Source of the DNA: Nonlabens arenilitoris
GTDB taxonomy: Bacteria > Bacteroidota > Bacteroidia > Flavobacteriales > Flavobacteriaceae
Reading direction: 5' to 3'
NCBI RefSeq assembly: GCF_002954765.1
Contig: NZ_MTPW01000001.1
Coordinates: 310,001 to 374,000 of the forward strand
DNA: 64,000 nucleotides
Shown here: piece by piece, positions 46,745-55,477 of the stretch
Position numbering within the stretch: position 1 is the stretch's first letter
How the letters are laid out: each line of letters begins with the position of its first letter
Notes under the pieces: model-generated
Told to the model about the DNA's origin: nothing
The model's database searches: none
What the model saw: the letters and a program-made list of their open reading frames with translations, nothing else
Program-made: the position numbers and the translations under genes

Positions 46745-47152
46745 ATGAAAAAAATAATTCTTTTATTAAGCTTAATCTGTACGATAGCTTTAACTCAAAG
46801 CTGCTTTGAGGCTAAAGCTGGCACTGTTGAATTAGTCAGCTCTGAGGAGGCTGCAGATATCATAAAATCGCAATCAGCACAATTAGTTGATGTGCGTAGT
46901 AAAGAACAATTTGAAGCTGGTCACATAGAAGGTGCTATCAATATACCTGTAGACAGTGAAAATTTAAATGAAATCATAGCCGGACTTAATGTCAAAGAAC
47001 CTGTACTGGTATATTGTAATGGTGGTAGGCAAAGTGCACAATGTGCTAAGATTTTAGAAGATAAAGGATTTATTAAAATATTTGATCTCGATGGTGGCTT
47101 AAGTAAATGGACTACTAGCGGCAGAGAGATCGTTTTAAAAACTAACGAATAA
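46745..47152 (+). CDS. Rhodanese lipoprotein
   Basis: The 135-residue rhodanese has a lipoprotein signal (LTQSCFEA, Cys ~20), so it acts in the periplasm. The active loop is YCNGGRQSA with catalytic Cys and the C-terminus has LDGGLSKW. It lies 12 nt after the cytoplasmic rhodanese and 3 nt before kdsA. The pair of inside and outside rhodaneses suggests transport or detoxification of sulfur species on both sides of the membrane. Confidence 0.9.
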   Translation: MKKIILLLSLICTIALTQSCFEAKAGTVELVSSEEAADIIKSQSAQLVDVRSKEQFEAGHIEGAINIPVDSENLNEIIAGLNVKEPVLVYCNGGRQSAQCAKILEDKGFIKIFDLDGGLSKWTTSGREIVLKTNE

Positions 47153-47155
47153 CTA

Positions 47156-47977
47156 ATGCAATTATCTGACATTCCACAAATCAAGCATGTAGATGCTGAC
47201 AATTTCTTTTTACTTGCTGGCCCATGTGCTATAGAAGGTGAAGACATGGCATTGCGCATCGCAGAAAAAGTGGTTAAAATCACTGATAAGCTTAATATCC
47301 CTTACGTATTTAAAGGAAGTTTTAAAAAAGCAAATCGTAGCCGTATAGATAGTTTTACAGGTATAGGCGATGAGAAAGCGTTGAAAATATTGCGTAAAGT
47401 TTCTGAAACTTTTGGAGTACCTACCGTAACAGATATCCACGAAGTTAGTGATGCAGCTATGGCTGCAGAGTATGTCGACATTCTACAAATCCCTGCTTTT
47501 TTAGTAAGGCAAACTGATTTAGTAGTTGCTGCTGCACAAACGGGTAAAGTAGTGAACCTTAAGAAAGGACAATTTATGTCGCCAGAGGCTATGAAACATG
47601 CAGTACAAAAAGTGAAAGATTCTGGTAGCGATAAAGCTTGGATTACTGATCGCGGAACTATGTTTGGTTATCAAGATATGATTGTAGACTTTAGAGGTAT
47701 ACCGACCATGCGCGAGTTTGCTCCAACGGTACTAGATGTTACTCACAGCTTGCAACAGCCTAATCAAACTAGCGGTGTTACCGGTGGACGACCTAACATG
47801 ATAGAAACTATAGCTCGAGCTGGTATTGTCAACCAGGTTGATGGTTTATTTATAGAAACTCATTTTGATCCTGCAAATGCAAAAAGTGATGGTGCAAATA
47901 TGCTAGATCTTCAATATTTAGAAGGTTTACTATCCCGATTAGTTGCAATTAGAAAAACGATTCAATCTTTTAATTAA
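47156..47977 (+). CDS. kdsA: 3-deoxy-8-phosphooctulonate synthase KdsA
   Basis: KdsA condenses phosphoenolpyruvate with arabinose-5-phosphate to give Kdo-8-phosphate for lipopolysaccharide. The 273-residue protein has LLAGPCAIEGEDMAL, FKGSFKKANRSR, TDIHEVSDAAMAAEYVDILQIPAFL, KKGQFMSPE and TDRGTMFGYQDMIVDFRGIP, all family signatures. It follows directly (3 nt) after the rhodanese genes although the pathways are unrelated, so the link is probably only transcriptional. A terminator follows. Confidence 0.97.
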   Translation: MQLSDIPQIKHVDADNFFLLAGPCAIEGEDMALRIAEKVVKITDKLNIPYVFKGSFKKANRSRIDSFTGIGDEKALKILRKVSETFGVPTVTDIHEVSDAAMAAEYVDILQIPAFLVRQTDLVVAAAQTGKVVNLKKGQFMSPEAMKHAVQKVKDSGSDKAWITDRGTMFGYQDMIVDFRGIPTMREFAPTVLDVTHSLQQPNQTSGVTGGRPNMIETIARAGIVNQVDGLFIETHFDPANAKSDGANMLDLQYLEGLLSRLVAIRKTIQSFN

Positions 47978-47996
47978 AAATTTTTCAAATAATTGA

Positions 47997-48030
47997 AAAG
48001 CCTGCAAATGTATATTTGCTGGCTTTTTTT
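47997..48030 (+). terminator. Terminator of the kdsA operon
   Basis: AAAAGCCTGCAAAT / ATTTGCTGGCTTTT (one T-T mismatch) with a 4-nt loop and a run of T. Confidence 0.88.
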
Positions 48031-48143
48031 TGTTTAATTATTATCATTTGTGAAGTACAAGTGTTAAACATTTCCCATTCTGTAACAATGTAAAAAATGT
48101 GGAGTCCTATTTTATATACATCTAACAACTAAAACTTTACATT

Positions 48144-48635
48144 ATGAAAAATTACATTTTTATTGCAACATTCTTTATGGCATTTATAGGATTTGCACAA
48201 ACAAGCATGGAAGTAGAATCCTTTTCAAAAATTAAAATTGACGCTGACGCACAAATTGAAATTGTATATTCAACAAAAGATCAAGTGATGTTTAATGTTG
48301 ATGAAAATCAACTTAAAGATTTCACTATCTCATCAGACAATGGCTCTTTAACCATTAAACAAAATGGAAATTCGATTGATGGACTTAAAATTCGTATTTA
48401 TACCAATCAGCTTAAAGGTATGGCGGTAAATGGAAACGGTAATGTCACCTTAACAAAATTTACTAAAATGGAGAATCTATATTTATCAATGAAAGGCTCT
48501 TATACTGTAGACACTGGCGAGGCAAATATTAAAAACTTTACCATATCGAGAGATGCTAACAGTAAAGCCATTCATGAAAATGCAGTAGAAGTTAAAGAAA
48601 GCGTTAACGGAACCTTACTTATAGTAAATGGATAA
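48144..48635 (+). CDS. DUF2807/GIN-domain secreted protein
   Basis: The 163-residue protein has a signal peptide (MKNYIFIATFFMAFIGFAQ) and a repetitive beta structure (FTISSDNGSLTIKQNG, AVNGNGNVTLTKF, YTVDTGEANIKNF), typical of the head-GIN (DUF2807) fold, a right-handed beta helix. Function unknown; such proteins are common in Bacteroidota envelopes. Monocistronic, with a strong terminator. Confidence 0.8.
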   Translation: MKNYIFIATFFMAFIGFAQTSMEVESFSKIKIDADAQIEIVYSTKDQVMFNVDENQLKDFTISSDNGSLTIKQNGNSIDGLKIRIYTNQLKGMAVNGNGNVTLTKFTKMENLYLSMKGSYTVDTGEANIKNFTISRDANSKAIHENAVEVKESVNGTLLIVNG

Positions 48636-48660
48636 CATTTAATTGCTCTAACTATTAACT

Positions 48661-48694
48661 AAAAGCCCTTTCTTTTAAAGAAAGGGCTTTTTAT
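48661..48694 (+). terminator. Terminator of the GIN-domain gene
   Basis: AAAAGCCCTTTCTTTTAAAG pairs through a perfect CCCTTTCTTTTAAAGAAAGGG hairpin, then TTTTT. Confidence 0.9.
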
Positions 48695-48750
48695 TTTCAA
48701 TATGTTTATCTTAAACTTTGTAATAAATTAGTAGTCATAAAGAAAATATT

Positions 48751-49920
48751 ATGAGAATCCAGTTTTACTTTCTACTTTTTATTGCTTCAATCACAATTTC
48801 ATGTCAGAATGAAAAAGATGATTATATCCCTACAGACCAGGTAATATTGTCTAACGTATTTGGTAGTAAAATTGATTTAAATAATCTAGACAGCTATCAA
48901 AATAATGATATTCCATCCTATATAAGATTTTCTAATCAAGGTAATGCTATAGAGAATGATAAAGCGACATTAGGTAGAATTCTATTCTATGATACAAAGT
49001 TATCTACTAATAACAGTATTTCTTGTGCAAGCTGTCACCAGCAAGAACACGCGTTTAGCGATACGGCAATCGCTAGTACAGGAGTAAATGGTATGACTGG
49101 AAGGCATAGTATGAGATTAGTTAATGTAGGATTTCAACCTAGCACTAATTTTTTCTGGAATGAAAGAGTCAATTCTCTTGAAAATCAGGTAACTCAACCT
49201 ATAAAAGATCATGCTGAAATGGGTTTTAGTGGTGAAAACGGCGCACCATCTTTTGATGATCTACTCATCAAGCTATCTGCTACAGACTACTATCAGGTAT
49301 TATTCAAGCACATTTATGGAGATATAGCTGTTACTGAAGAGCGATTACAAGAATGTTTATCTCAATTTGTGTTAAGTATACAATCCTTTGACTCAAGATA
49401 CGATGATGGATTACTAGCAACTGGTAATCCTGGACCAGGTTTTCCTAACTATAACATGTCAGAGAATCGTGGTAAATTTCTATTTATAACCACACCTGAA
49501 AATGGCGGTGCTGGCTGTGTAAGTTGTCATGTCCCGCCAGAATTTGCTATAAAAAACAACATTCACAATAATGGTGTTATTGCGACTATCGCAGATCCAA
49601 ATGTTTTTGACCACGATAATACCAGGTCGCCCAGTTTAAGAGATCTTGAAAATCCCGAAGGCTTCATCAATGGACCATTAATGCATAATGGAACCTTTAC
49701 TACCTTACTAGAAATGGTAGAACATTATAACTCAATAGATATGACTAACCAGCAATTGTTGGATCCTCTATTATTTGACAGTATAGGACCTAACGGTCCA
49801 ATAGGCCAGCAATTACAACTAACAGATAATGATAAAACAGCACTAATTAACTTTTTAAAGACACTTACAGGTACTGATATTTATACTAATCCTAAGTGGA
49901 GTGATCCTTTTGCAGATTAA
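48751..49920 (+). CDS. Di-haem cytochrome c peroxidase (MauG/CcpA family), lipoprotein
   Basis: The 389-residue protein has a lipoprotein signal (ASITISCQNEKD) and two haem-binding motifs, CASCHQQEHAF and CVSCHVPPEF. Conserved segments include LGRILFYDTKLSTNNSISC and RSPSLRDLENPEGFINGPLMHNGTFTTL, as in bacterial cytochrome c peroxidases that reduce H2O2 with electrons from cytochromes. MauG-like enzymes are the other reading. It would sit in the periplasm, attached by lipid. It is a single-gene unit ending at the convergent lysozyme gene, 3 nt away. Confidence 0.92.
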   Translation: MRIQFYFLLFIASITISCQNEKDDYIPTDQVILSNVFGSKIDLNNLDSYQNNDIPSYIRFSNQGNAIENDKATLGRILFYDTKLSTNNSISCASCHQQEHAFSDTAIASTGVNGMTGRHSMRLVNVGFQPSTNFFWNERVNSLENQVTQPIKDHAEMGFSGENGAPSFDDLLIKLSATDYYQVLFKHIYGDIAVTEERLQECLSQFVLSIQSFDSRYDDGLLATGNPGPGFPNYNMSENRGKFLFITTPENGGAGCVSCHVPPEFAIKNNIHNNGVIATIADPNVFDHDNTRSPSLRDLENPEGFINGPLMHNGTFTTLLEMVEHYNSIDMTNQQLLDPLLFDSIGPNGPIGQQLQLTDNDKTALINFLKTLTGTDIYTNPKWSDPFAD

Positions 49921-49923
49921 ATT

Positions 49924-50685
49924 TTAAGGAACCAGTAAAGCTTCAAAATCATGTTGTGAACCTTGAAATACATTTCCATCAACTAAGGTTTTAATTCCAT
50001 CTACTGGAAACCGATCACTGTACTGCCAGAAATCCCACTCGATACGTGGCGCATTAATTCTATTATAATTTGCTATCCATATTCTAGGATATTCTTCAAA
50101 GTAAGAATCTGGCATCAGAACATCTCTATAAAAAGCCTCACCACTATAAATAATTGGTTGAACACCATAATGATCTTTAATAATTTTAATCCAATTCTTG
50201 AGACCTTTTCTTAAAGAAGCTTTATTCTGCACATTAGAAATATCCTCGATATCTAATACAGGTGGTAAATCACCTTTATGTAAAACTACTTGATTTATAA
50301 ATACAGCAGCCTGCTTTGCACTATTAACATTACTCCAGTAATAATGATAGGCGCCTTTTTTAATTTGGGATTTTGTCGCGCCAGACCAGTTTTCTTTAAA
50401 TCTATTATCTAATTCTGTTCCCACTACAGCTCTTATAAACACAAAGTCTATTTGCATTGTACTATCTGGATGTTCAATGTTATCCCATTCAATAATACCT
50501 TGATGATGAGAAACATCTATTCCATGTATTGCATATTTTTTGATGTGATCACTTTTATAAACCATTGAGGCATCGTACTTGTTCAAGTTATAAAACCAGC
50601 GATATATAGGCTTTTTATATTGGAATAATAAAATAGATATAACACCAATTATTGAGAGTATGAACCACCATTTTTTAAAATTCAT
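49924..50685 (-). CDS. GH25-type lysozyme (N-acetylmuramidase), membrane-anchored
   Basis: The 253-residue protein has one N-terminal transmembrane helix (WWFILSIIGVISILLFQY) and a GH25 barrel with HGIDVSHHQG (catalytic Asp) and PPVLDIEDI (Asp/Glu pair), then IIYSGEAFYRD and RIWIANYN. It cleaves the peptidoglycan glycan strand. Its start codon overlaps the stop of the DUF1801 gene (ATGA). It is probably used in cell-wall remodelling. Confidence 0.92.
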   Translation of the reverse strand: MNFKKWWFILSIIGVISILLFQYKKPIYRWFYNLNKYDASMVYKSDHIKKYAIHGIDVSHHQGIIEWDNIEHPDSTMQIDFVFIRAVVGTELDNRFKENWSGATKSQIKKGAYHYYWSNVNSAKQAAVFINQVVLHKGDLPPVLDIEDISNVQNKASLRKGLKNWIKIIKDHYGVQPIIYSGEAFYRDVLMPDSYFEEYPRIWIANYNRINAPRIEWDFWQYSDRFPVDGIKTLVDGNVFQGSQHDFEALLVP

Positions 50686-51050
50686 TTCTTCTTTTTATGG
50701 TTAAGTCGTATTTCTTTGAGTTCTAATAAGGTTTCAATAACCACCTGATCATCGATTTCTTCCAAGCTTTCAAATCGCAATGATCGCAACATTTTTCTTC
50801 CTTCACCTGCGACTAATTTACCATGTTGATTAGTCAATTCATTACCATAGGACATTCCTAGGTCTACAAATTTTTTACGGAAATTCAGGAAGCAAAACAT
50901 CTTTTTTTCATCAAGATAATAAAAAGGCAAATGCCATTTATAATTCAGTTGTGCCTCAGGTATAGTCGACTCTATCAGTGATTGCAAATGCATCATAATG
51001 GAGCGATAAGGCTCTGGAGAACGGTAGATATAATCGTGTGCGGGATTCAT
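50682..51050 (-). CDS. DUF1801 (YdhG-like) protein
   Basis: The 122-residue protein fits the DUF1801 pattern: PEPYRSIMMHLQSLI, EAQLNYKWHLPFYY and KMFCFLNFRKKFVDLG, then RMLRSLRFESLEEI-like ending. The family (YdhG-like) has no established reaction. It is translated together with the lysozyme (4-nt overlap). Lys-rich C-terminus (LNHKKKK). Confidence 0.85.
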   Translation of the reverse strand: MNPAHDYIYRSPEPYRSIMMHLQSLIESTIPEAQLNYKWHLPFYYLDEKKMFCFLNFRKKFVDLGMSYGNELTNQHGKLVAGEGRKMLRSLRFESLEEIDDQVVIETLLELKEIRLNHKKKK

Positions 51051-51072
51051 GTTATAAAGCTATTTCTTTTTA

Positions 51073-51088
51073 CGCTTTCGCGAAAGCG
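51073..51088. repeat. 16-bp palindrome, perfect copy
   Basis: Intergenic between the DUF1801 gene and the membrane-protein operon. Confidence 0.95.
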
Positions 51089-51158
51089 TAAACAACACCA
51101 CTTCTCTACTCTTTAAAAAAAGTTTACAAAAAATAGAGTTAAATCAGATAAATACATT

Positions 51159-51177
51159 TACTTTGTATTTCAAAGTA
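51159..51177 (+). promoter_or_regulatory. Operator TACTTTG-N5-CAAAGTA, copy 1
   Basis: A perfect 7-bp inverted repeat with a 5-nt centre, 8 nt before the ATG of the membrane protein whose operon encodes the winged-helix regulator. The same operator is at 52282. Confidence 0.75.
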
Positions 51178-51185
51178 CTTTAATT

Positions 51186-51821
51186 ATGACTAAAGATAAA
51201 GTTCTAGACGACTTAAAAGAGATCAGGTCCATTATGGACAAGTCTACACGATTTATATCACTGTCAGGCATGAGTGGTGTGATGGCTGGTATTTATGCAC
51301 TAATAGGCAGTGTTGTAGGATATTTTGTAATTGAGGAAGCACGTGAAAAAGGATATACCGACACGCTAGACAGCCTGTTATACACTCCATGGGAACGTAA
51401 TCCATCACTTAAAATCATAGTCATTGCTGCTGTTATTCTTTTTCTGGCAGTAGTAACCGCCTTTTTCTTAACTAAAATAAAGGCTGCAAAATACAAGCAA
51501 AAAATATGGAATAAACAATCCATAAGATTAGTTGTCAACTTTCTAGCACCATTAACCATAGGTGGCTTATTTACACTGGCGTTATTACAGTATGGATTGT
51601 TATTTTTAGTAGCGCCAGCAATGCTCGTCTTTTATGGATTAGCGTGTATGAATGCAGCAAAATATACACTAGGTACGGTTAAATATCTGGGATTAAGTTG
51701 TGCTATTCTGGGTCTAATTAATACACAGTTTATAGGTTATGGATTGTACTTTTGGGCAGCAGGATTTGGATTGTGTCACATTATATATGGTACTGTGATG
51801 TACTATAAATATGATAGATAA
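51186..51821 (+). CDS. Multi-pass membrane protein of unknown function
   Basis: The 211-residue protein begins with a soluble helix (DDLKEIRSIMDKSTRFIS) and has about six hydrophobic helices: around 27-48, 78-99, 118-138, 139-155, 165-181 and 185-203. Such a layout is typical of small Bacteroidota membrane proteins paired with winged-helix regulators. It forms an operon with the regulator 48 nt downstream and has the operator at its start, so the pair is probably auto-regulated. Confidence 0.75.
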   Translation: MTKDKVLDDLKEIRSIMDKSTRFISLSGMSGVMAGIYALIGSVVGYFVIEEAREKGYTDTLDSLLYTPWERNPSLKIIVIAAVILFLAVVTAFFLTKIKAAKYKQKIWNKQSIRLVVNFLAPLTIGGLFTLALLQYGLLFLVAPAMLVFYGLACMNAAKYTLGTVKYLGLSCAILGLINTQFIGYGLYFWAAGFGLCHIIYGTVMYYKYDR

Positions 51822-51869
51822 ACGTCTGATCTTTATCGATAAAATAAAATCTTAACTCAATACAGACTC

Positions 51870-52160
51870 ATGAGTCTTATCAATAAATTAAATAAAGCAT
51901 TTGATCATCGTATTAGACTAGGCATTATGTCTGTTCTAGTCGTAAACGATCATGCCGATTTTAAAGAGCTCAAAGAGTTGTTAGATGTTACAGATGGTAA
52001 CCTTGCTAGTCATGCCAAAGCACTCGAGAAAGAAGAGTATATAAGAGTAGAAAAAAGTTTTATAGGTCGTAAGCCTAATACTAAATATATCGCTACAGAT
52101 GTGGGCAAACTAGAGTTTAAAAAACATATCGCTGCCCTAGAAAAATTATTAGGTGGATAA
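51870..52160 (+). CDS. Winged-helix transcriptional regulator (PF13601-like)
   Basis: The 96-residue protein is a single winged-helix domain: FDHRIRLGIMSVLVVNDHADFKELKELLDVTDGNLASHAKALEKEEYI is the helix-turn-helix, followed by the wing with FIGRKPNTKYIATDVGK. It resembles the small winged-helix DNA-binding proteins that lack a metal site. Placed between the two operators with identical half-sites (51159 and 52282), it is the obvious candidate to bind them. Confidence 0.9.
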   Translation: MSLINKLNKAFDHRIRLGIMSVLVVNDHADFKELKELLDVTDGNLASHAKALEKEEYIRVEKSFIGRKPNTKYIATDVGKLEFKKHIAALEKLLGG

Positions 52161-52281
52161 TAGACATCTATAAAAATCGATCAACCTAAGAACACAACTA
52201 AGAATAAAAAAATGAAAATCACACGGTCAATTTATTGCTCGCTCTAAGCCTATATATTATGAAATCTATTTTTTATCATTA

Positions 52282-52300
52282 TACTTTGAAATACAAAGTA
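52282..52300 (+). promoter_or_regulatory. Operator TACTTTG-N5-CAAAGTA, copy 2
   Basis: Same half-sites as copy 1, 11 nt before the ATG of the COQ4-like protein. Both copies are followed by CTTTAA and then an A/T-rich stretch before the start. Confidence 0.75.
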
Positions 52301-52311
52301 CTTTAAATTAT

Positions 52312-52770
52312 ATGAGAGAACTTTTAGTGAGTTTAGGTTTTACCATATCTAGTAAAATGTATGTCTTTTTTAAAAAGGGAACATCATGGCATTTACAGAC
52401 TAAACAACTGCTCTCCTACCCTAATCATAGTTTAGGATTTCATCTAGGTTGCTTTTTATTAAAACACAAATTTGAACCTCAGCCACGTTGTGAGGATCAT
52501 GACGTTTTTCATGTTCTAACGGGTTACAAAGTAGACACTGCACAGGAAATTGCAATGCAGTTTTGGTTATGGGGCAACGGTAAGCGTAGTCCATTTGTAG
52601 CTCTTGCAATGCTTATTGGTCTACTTCTATATCCAGATTGTTATAACAGCTTTACTAGAGCATATTTAAAAGGTCAATATTCTAAAGCTATACATCATAT
52701 TGATTTCAGCCAACATCTGTCATCACCTATATCAAATTTTAAAACTAACTCTAATACTATATCATCATGA
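52312..52770 (+). CDS. COQ4-family-like protein
   Basis: The 152-residue protein carries the COQ4 signature HDxxHx(11)E, here beginning HDVFHVLTGY, with the Glu in AQEIAMQFW, and a GNGKRSPF segment. In eukaryotes COQ4 is part of ubiquinone synthesis, but Flavobacteriaceae use menaquinone, so the role here must differ or is unknown. It overlaps the DUF4173 gene by 4 nt and is the first gene of an operon controlled by the operator at 52282. Confidence 0.75.
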   Translation: MRELLVSLGFTISSKMYVFFKKGTSWHLQTKQLLSYPNHSLGFHLGCFLLKHKFEPQPRCEDHDVFHVLTGYKVDTAQEIAMQFWLWGNGKRSPFVALAMLIGLLLYPDCYNSFTRAYLKGQYSKAIHHIDFSQHLSSPISNFKTNSNTISS

Positions 52771-54182
52771 AAAAGACCATCGTTATTATTTTAGGCGGCA
52801 TCACATTTGCCACTCTATTTTACAACCACTTTCTGGGGTTAAATACAGCAGTTTATGCTCTATTTCTTATCATAGCGCTTGCTATAATGAATACTAAATC
52901 ACTTCTTAAGCCTACCATTATTGCCAGCGCCGCTGGAATGATTGCCTCTTCCATTGCTATTATGATGCATGGATCTGGCATGGCTGTAATGTGTTACTTC
53001 TTATCTGTGTTTTTATTTATAGGAATGGTTGCTAGCTCTCAAGCTAGTATTTACACGAGCTGGTTTAATGGCTTATACAATCTGTTTTTTGGAATGTTCC
53101 ATGACTTTATTTTTAATATTCAAAAAATTAAAGAAGAGCCTACATCTACTTATGCAGTAAGTCAGATTATAAAAATCACCGTCATTCCTATTCTTTTAAT
53201 TATTTTATTCTCTTATCTCTATAGTCTAGCAAATCCTGTGTTTGCAGAGTGGTTAGGATTTATAGATCTCAGTTTTATAGATGGACTATGGTTTTTTACA
53301 GCTATACTAGGTGGCTTTATCATGGGGAATATAGCACAGCCTAATGCGATTGATCCCTTAACCGCAAATGACATTAATACTGATAATTTCTTAAAATCTA
53401 AAGAACTAGAAAATCCAGAAATTGAAAAAGCTAAAAATGAATTACAACTAGGTACGTTCTCCATTAGTGCTCTTAATATCCTACTGGTCATTGTATTGAT
53501 TACAGAGCTGATGTTTATTTTAAATATCAAGGATTTTGCAGCATCAGAATTAAGCGATGCGGTTCACTCTGGTGTTTATGCCAGCATTGTAAGCATCATT
53601 CTAGCCGTGGTGATTATTGCTATATTTTTTCGCGGAAGCATCAACTTTATAAGAGAAAACGGAACTCTTAAAACACTCACTTTTATATGGATAGGGCTTA
53701 ATTCCCTATTAATCGCCAGCATATTTACAAAGACCTTTTTATACATAGATCAATATGGGTTATCCATGAAGCGCATAGGTGTTGTGGTGTATCTTACCTT
53801 ATGCTTAATAGGCCTATTTACAACCTTCCTAAAGGTACAACACCAACTAAACTTTGTGTATTTATGGCGCCGTAATCTAGCGGTAAGCTTTGTGATTATC
53901 TCCATATTTTCATTATTCAATTGGTCTGCTATTGTTACAGATTACAATCTCAATAATGATTTTGTAGATCATAAACAGTTAGAAAGATTACTACCACAAA
54001 ATGCTTTGATTCTTAAAAAGCATGGATTATATGACGATGCACAAGAACTCAATAATAATTTAGGATATAGCTCTGCACGATACTGGGAAGAGCATTTTAC
54101 AAATCGTCAATGGCAAGATTTTAATTATATCGCATATCAAATTAAGAAAGAAAATAATCAAGATGCTCAAAGCAATCCATAA
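52767..54182 (+). CDS. DUF4173/DUF4153-type membrane protein
   Basis: The 471-residue integral membrane protein has many hydrophobic helices over its first 400 residues and a soluble C-terminal tail (DYNLNNDFVDHKQLERLLPQNALILKKHGL). The pattern (NPVFAEWLGFIDLSFIDGLWFFTAI; FRGSINFIRENGTLK) fits DUF4173. Function unknown. It overlaps its neighbours on both sides, so it is central to the operon. Confidence 0.75.
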   Translation: MKKTIVIILGGITFATLFYNHFLGLNTAVYALFLIIALAIMNTKSLLKPTIIASAAGMIASSIAIMMHGSGMAVMCYFLSVFLFIGMVASSQASIYTSWFNGLYNLFFGMFHDFIFNIQKIKEEPTSTYAVSQIIKITVIPILLIILFSYLYSLANPVFAEWLGFIDLSFIDGLWFFTAILGGFIMGNIAQPNAIDPLTANDINTDNFLKSKELENPEIEKAKNELQLGTFSISALNILLVIVLITELMFILNIKDFAASELSDAVHSGVYASIVSIILAVVIIAIFFRGSINFIRENGTLKTLTFIWIGLNSLLIASIFTKTFLYIDQYGLSMKRIGVVVYLTLCLIGLFTTFLKVQHQLNFVYLWRRNLAVSFVIISIFSLFNWSAIVTDYNLNNDFVDHKQLERLLPQNALILKKHGLYDDAQELNNNLGYSSARYWEEHFTNRQWQDFNYIAYQIKKENNQDAQSNP

Positions 54183-54498
54183 TAGGCTAGCCTTATGTAA
54201 AAGGATAAATTCTTATGGAATTAAGACTGCCTTGCTAACCTTTATTTATATGATGGTAATAGGATCTGGTTATATCTTAACCCATTTTGACTTTTTTATC
54301 GCTTTTATCTTATTAGGAGTTTTTATTGGTACAATTATCAATGGAATTATGATAATAGCGGTTTTAATTCAACTATTAAGAAATGTGAATCGGACGGTTG
54401 AGACCTTATTTACCATTTACATTCTACTACTTAATATACCGATGGCGTTCCTTCTCATATTTCTCAACGACTTTTTAAACCAACATTTTTATTCATGA
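54163..54498 (+). CDS. Small membrane protein
   Basis: The 111-residue protein has three hydrophobic helices (FIYMMVIGSGYIL; FIAFILLGVFIGTIINGIMII; IYILLLNIPMAFLLIFL). It overlaps the DUF4173 gene by 20 nt and the next gene by 4 nt. It resembles its downstream neighbour in size and C-terminal pattern (NIPMAFL versus NIPIAFL), so the two may be old duplicates. Confidence 0.65.
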   Translation: MLKAIHNRLALCKRINSYGIKTALLTFIYMMVIGSGYILTHFDFFIAFILLGVFIGTIINGIMIIAVLIQLLRNVNRTVETLFTIYILLLNIPMAFLLIFLNDFLNQHFYS

Positions 54499-54803
54499 AC
54501 TATTTAAAAGAATTAACTCCTGTCAATCGATTTGCACATTGGACAGCTCTCGCAAGTTTTTGTTTAGGCACTCTATCATTCTTATCGTATTTAATATTTA
54601 AACAAAGTGATTTAATAGAGATTGGTCTAGGTTACATCGTCATAGCTGTGGTGTGGAACATCATTGTTCTCGTAATGATTATGATAGCAGCTTTAAGCCA
54701 AAAAACATCATTTAAAGAAACTGCATATACGATAGGCGTATTGCTAGCTAATATACCTATAGCCTTTCTCTACTTTATAATAATCCTTGAATTTGCTATA
54801 TGA
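54495..54803 (+). CDS. Small membrane protein, possible paralogue of the preceding one
   Basis: The 102-residue protein has three hydrophobic helices (ASFCLGTLSFLSYLIF; GYIVIAVVWNIIVLVMIMIAAL; LLANIPIAFLYFIIIL). It ends with the same NIPxAFL pattern as the preceding gene and overlaps the next ATG by 4 nt. Unknown function. Confidence 0.65.
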   Translation: MNYLKELTPVNRFAHWTALASFCLGTLSFLSYLIFKQSDLIEIGLGYIVIAVVWNIIVLVMIMIAALSQKTSFKETAYTIGVLLANIPIAFLYFIIILEFAI

Positions 54804-55477
54804 AAACACTAATCATTAATCGCTTTAAAGAACTAAGCATTTTATTAATGCTTAGTTTAACTAGTATCGTACTTCTTACCGTACGCATAAAAATCACACA
54901 CGACTTTTATATGCTATTCCTAGTCTGGAATCTTTTTCTAGCAATACTACCCTATGTTATTAGTTTATGGTTAGAAACAAGCATAGCTAGTACGTATTAT
55001 AAAAGAACTCATAAATGGTTGACCGTACCTATTTTTACAATATGGCTGCTCATTTTACCTAATGCTCCTTACATTATCACTGATTTAATACACATTAGAA
55101 ACGCAAGTGGTGCTTTTCTTATCTATGATAGTATTCTTATCGCTAGTTTTGCTATTACCGGTTGCTGGGCTGGCTTTATGAGTTTACATCAAATGATAAA
55201 CAGCCTAAGCTCTATACATATTATTAAAAGAGAGGTACACCAAACTGTACTGCCATATCTTATTCTATTTCTATGCGCCATAGGCATATATTTAGGTCGT
55301 GATTTAAGGTGGAATAGTTGGGATATCATCCAGCAACCAGCTAAGCTTTTTACAGACACTTTATCTATTTTTATACATCCGTTAACACACCAGACAGCTT
55401 GGTTACAAATCATACCTATGAGTCTATTTTTAATGGTCCTCTATAAATTATTTCTTCAATATGAAGCGAAGTCTTAA
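54800..55477 (+). CDS. DUF1361 membrane protein
   Basis: The 225-residue membrane protein matches DUF1361: FLVWNLFLAILPYVISLW, WLLILPNAPYIITDLIHI, SILIASFAITGCWAGFMSL and a GRDLRWNSWDIIQQP segment. Function unknown. It overlaps the next gene by 17 nt. Confidence 0.8.
   Translation: MKTLIINRFKELSILLMLSLTSIVLLTVRIKITHDFYMLFLVWNLFLAILPYVISLWLETSIASTYYKRTHKWLTVPIFTIWLLILPNAPYIITDLIHIRNASGAFLIYDSILIASFAITGCWAGFMSLHQMINSLSSIHIIKREVHQTVLPYLILFLCAIGIYLGRDLRWNSWDIIQQPAKLFTDTLSIFIHPLTHQTAWLQIIPMSLFLMVLYKLFLQYEAKS

Noticed and set aside
46745..47977. Functional link between rhodanese genes and kdsA
   Set aside because: The genes are adjacent, but no known pathway joins them; shared transcription is enough to explain it.
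53629..53640. Further palindrome copy in the DUF4173 gene
   Set aside because: Only the centre (TTCGCGGAAGC) resembles the unit; the arms do not match.
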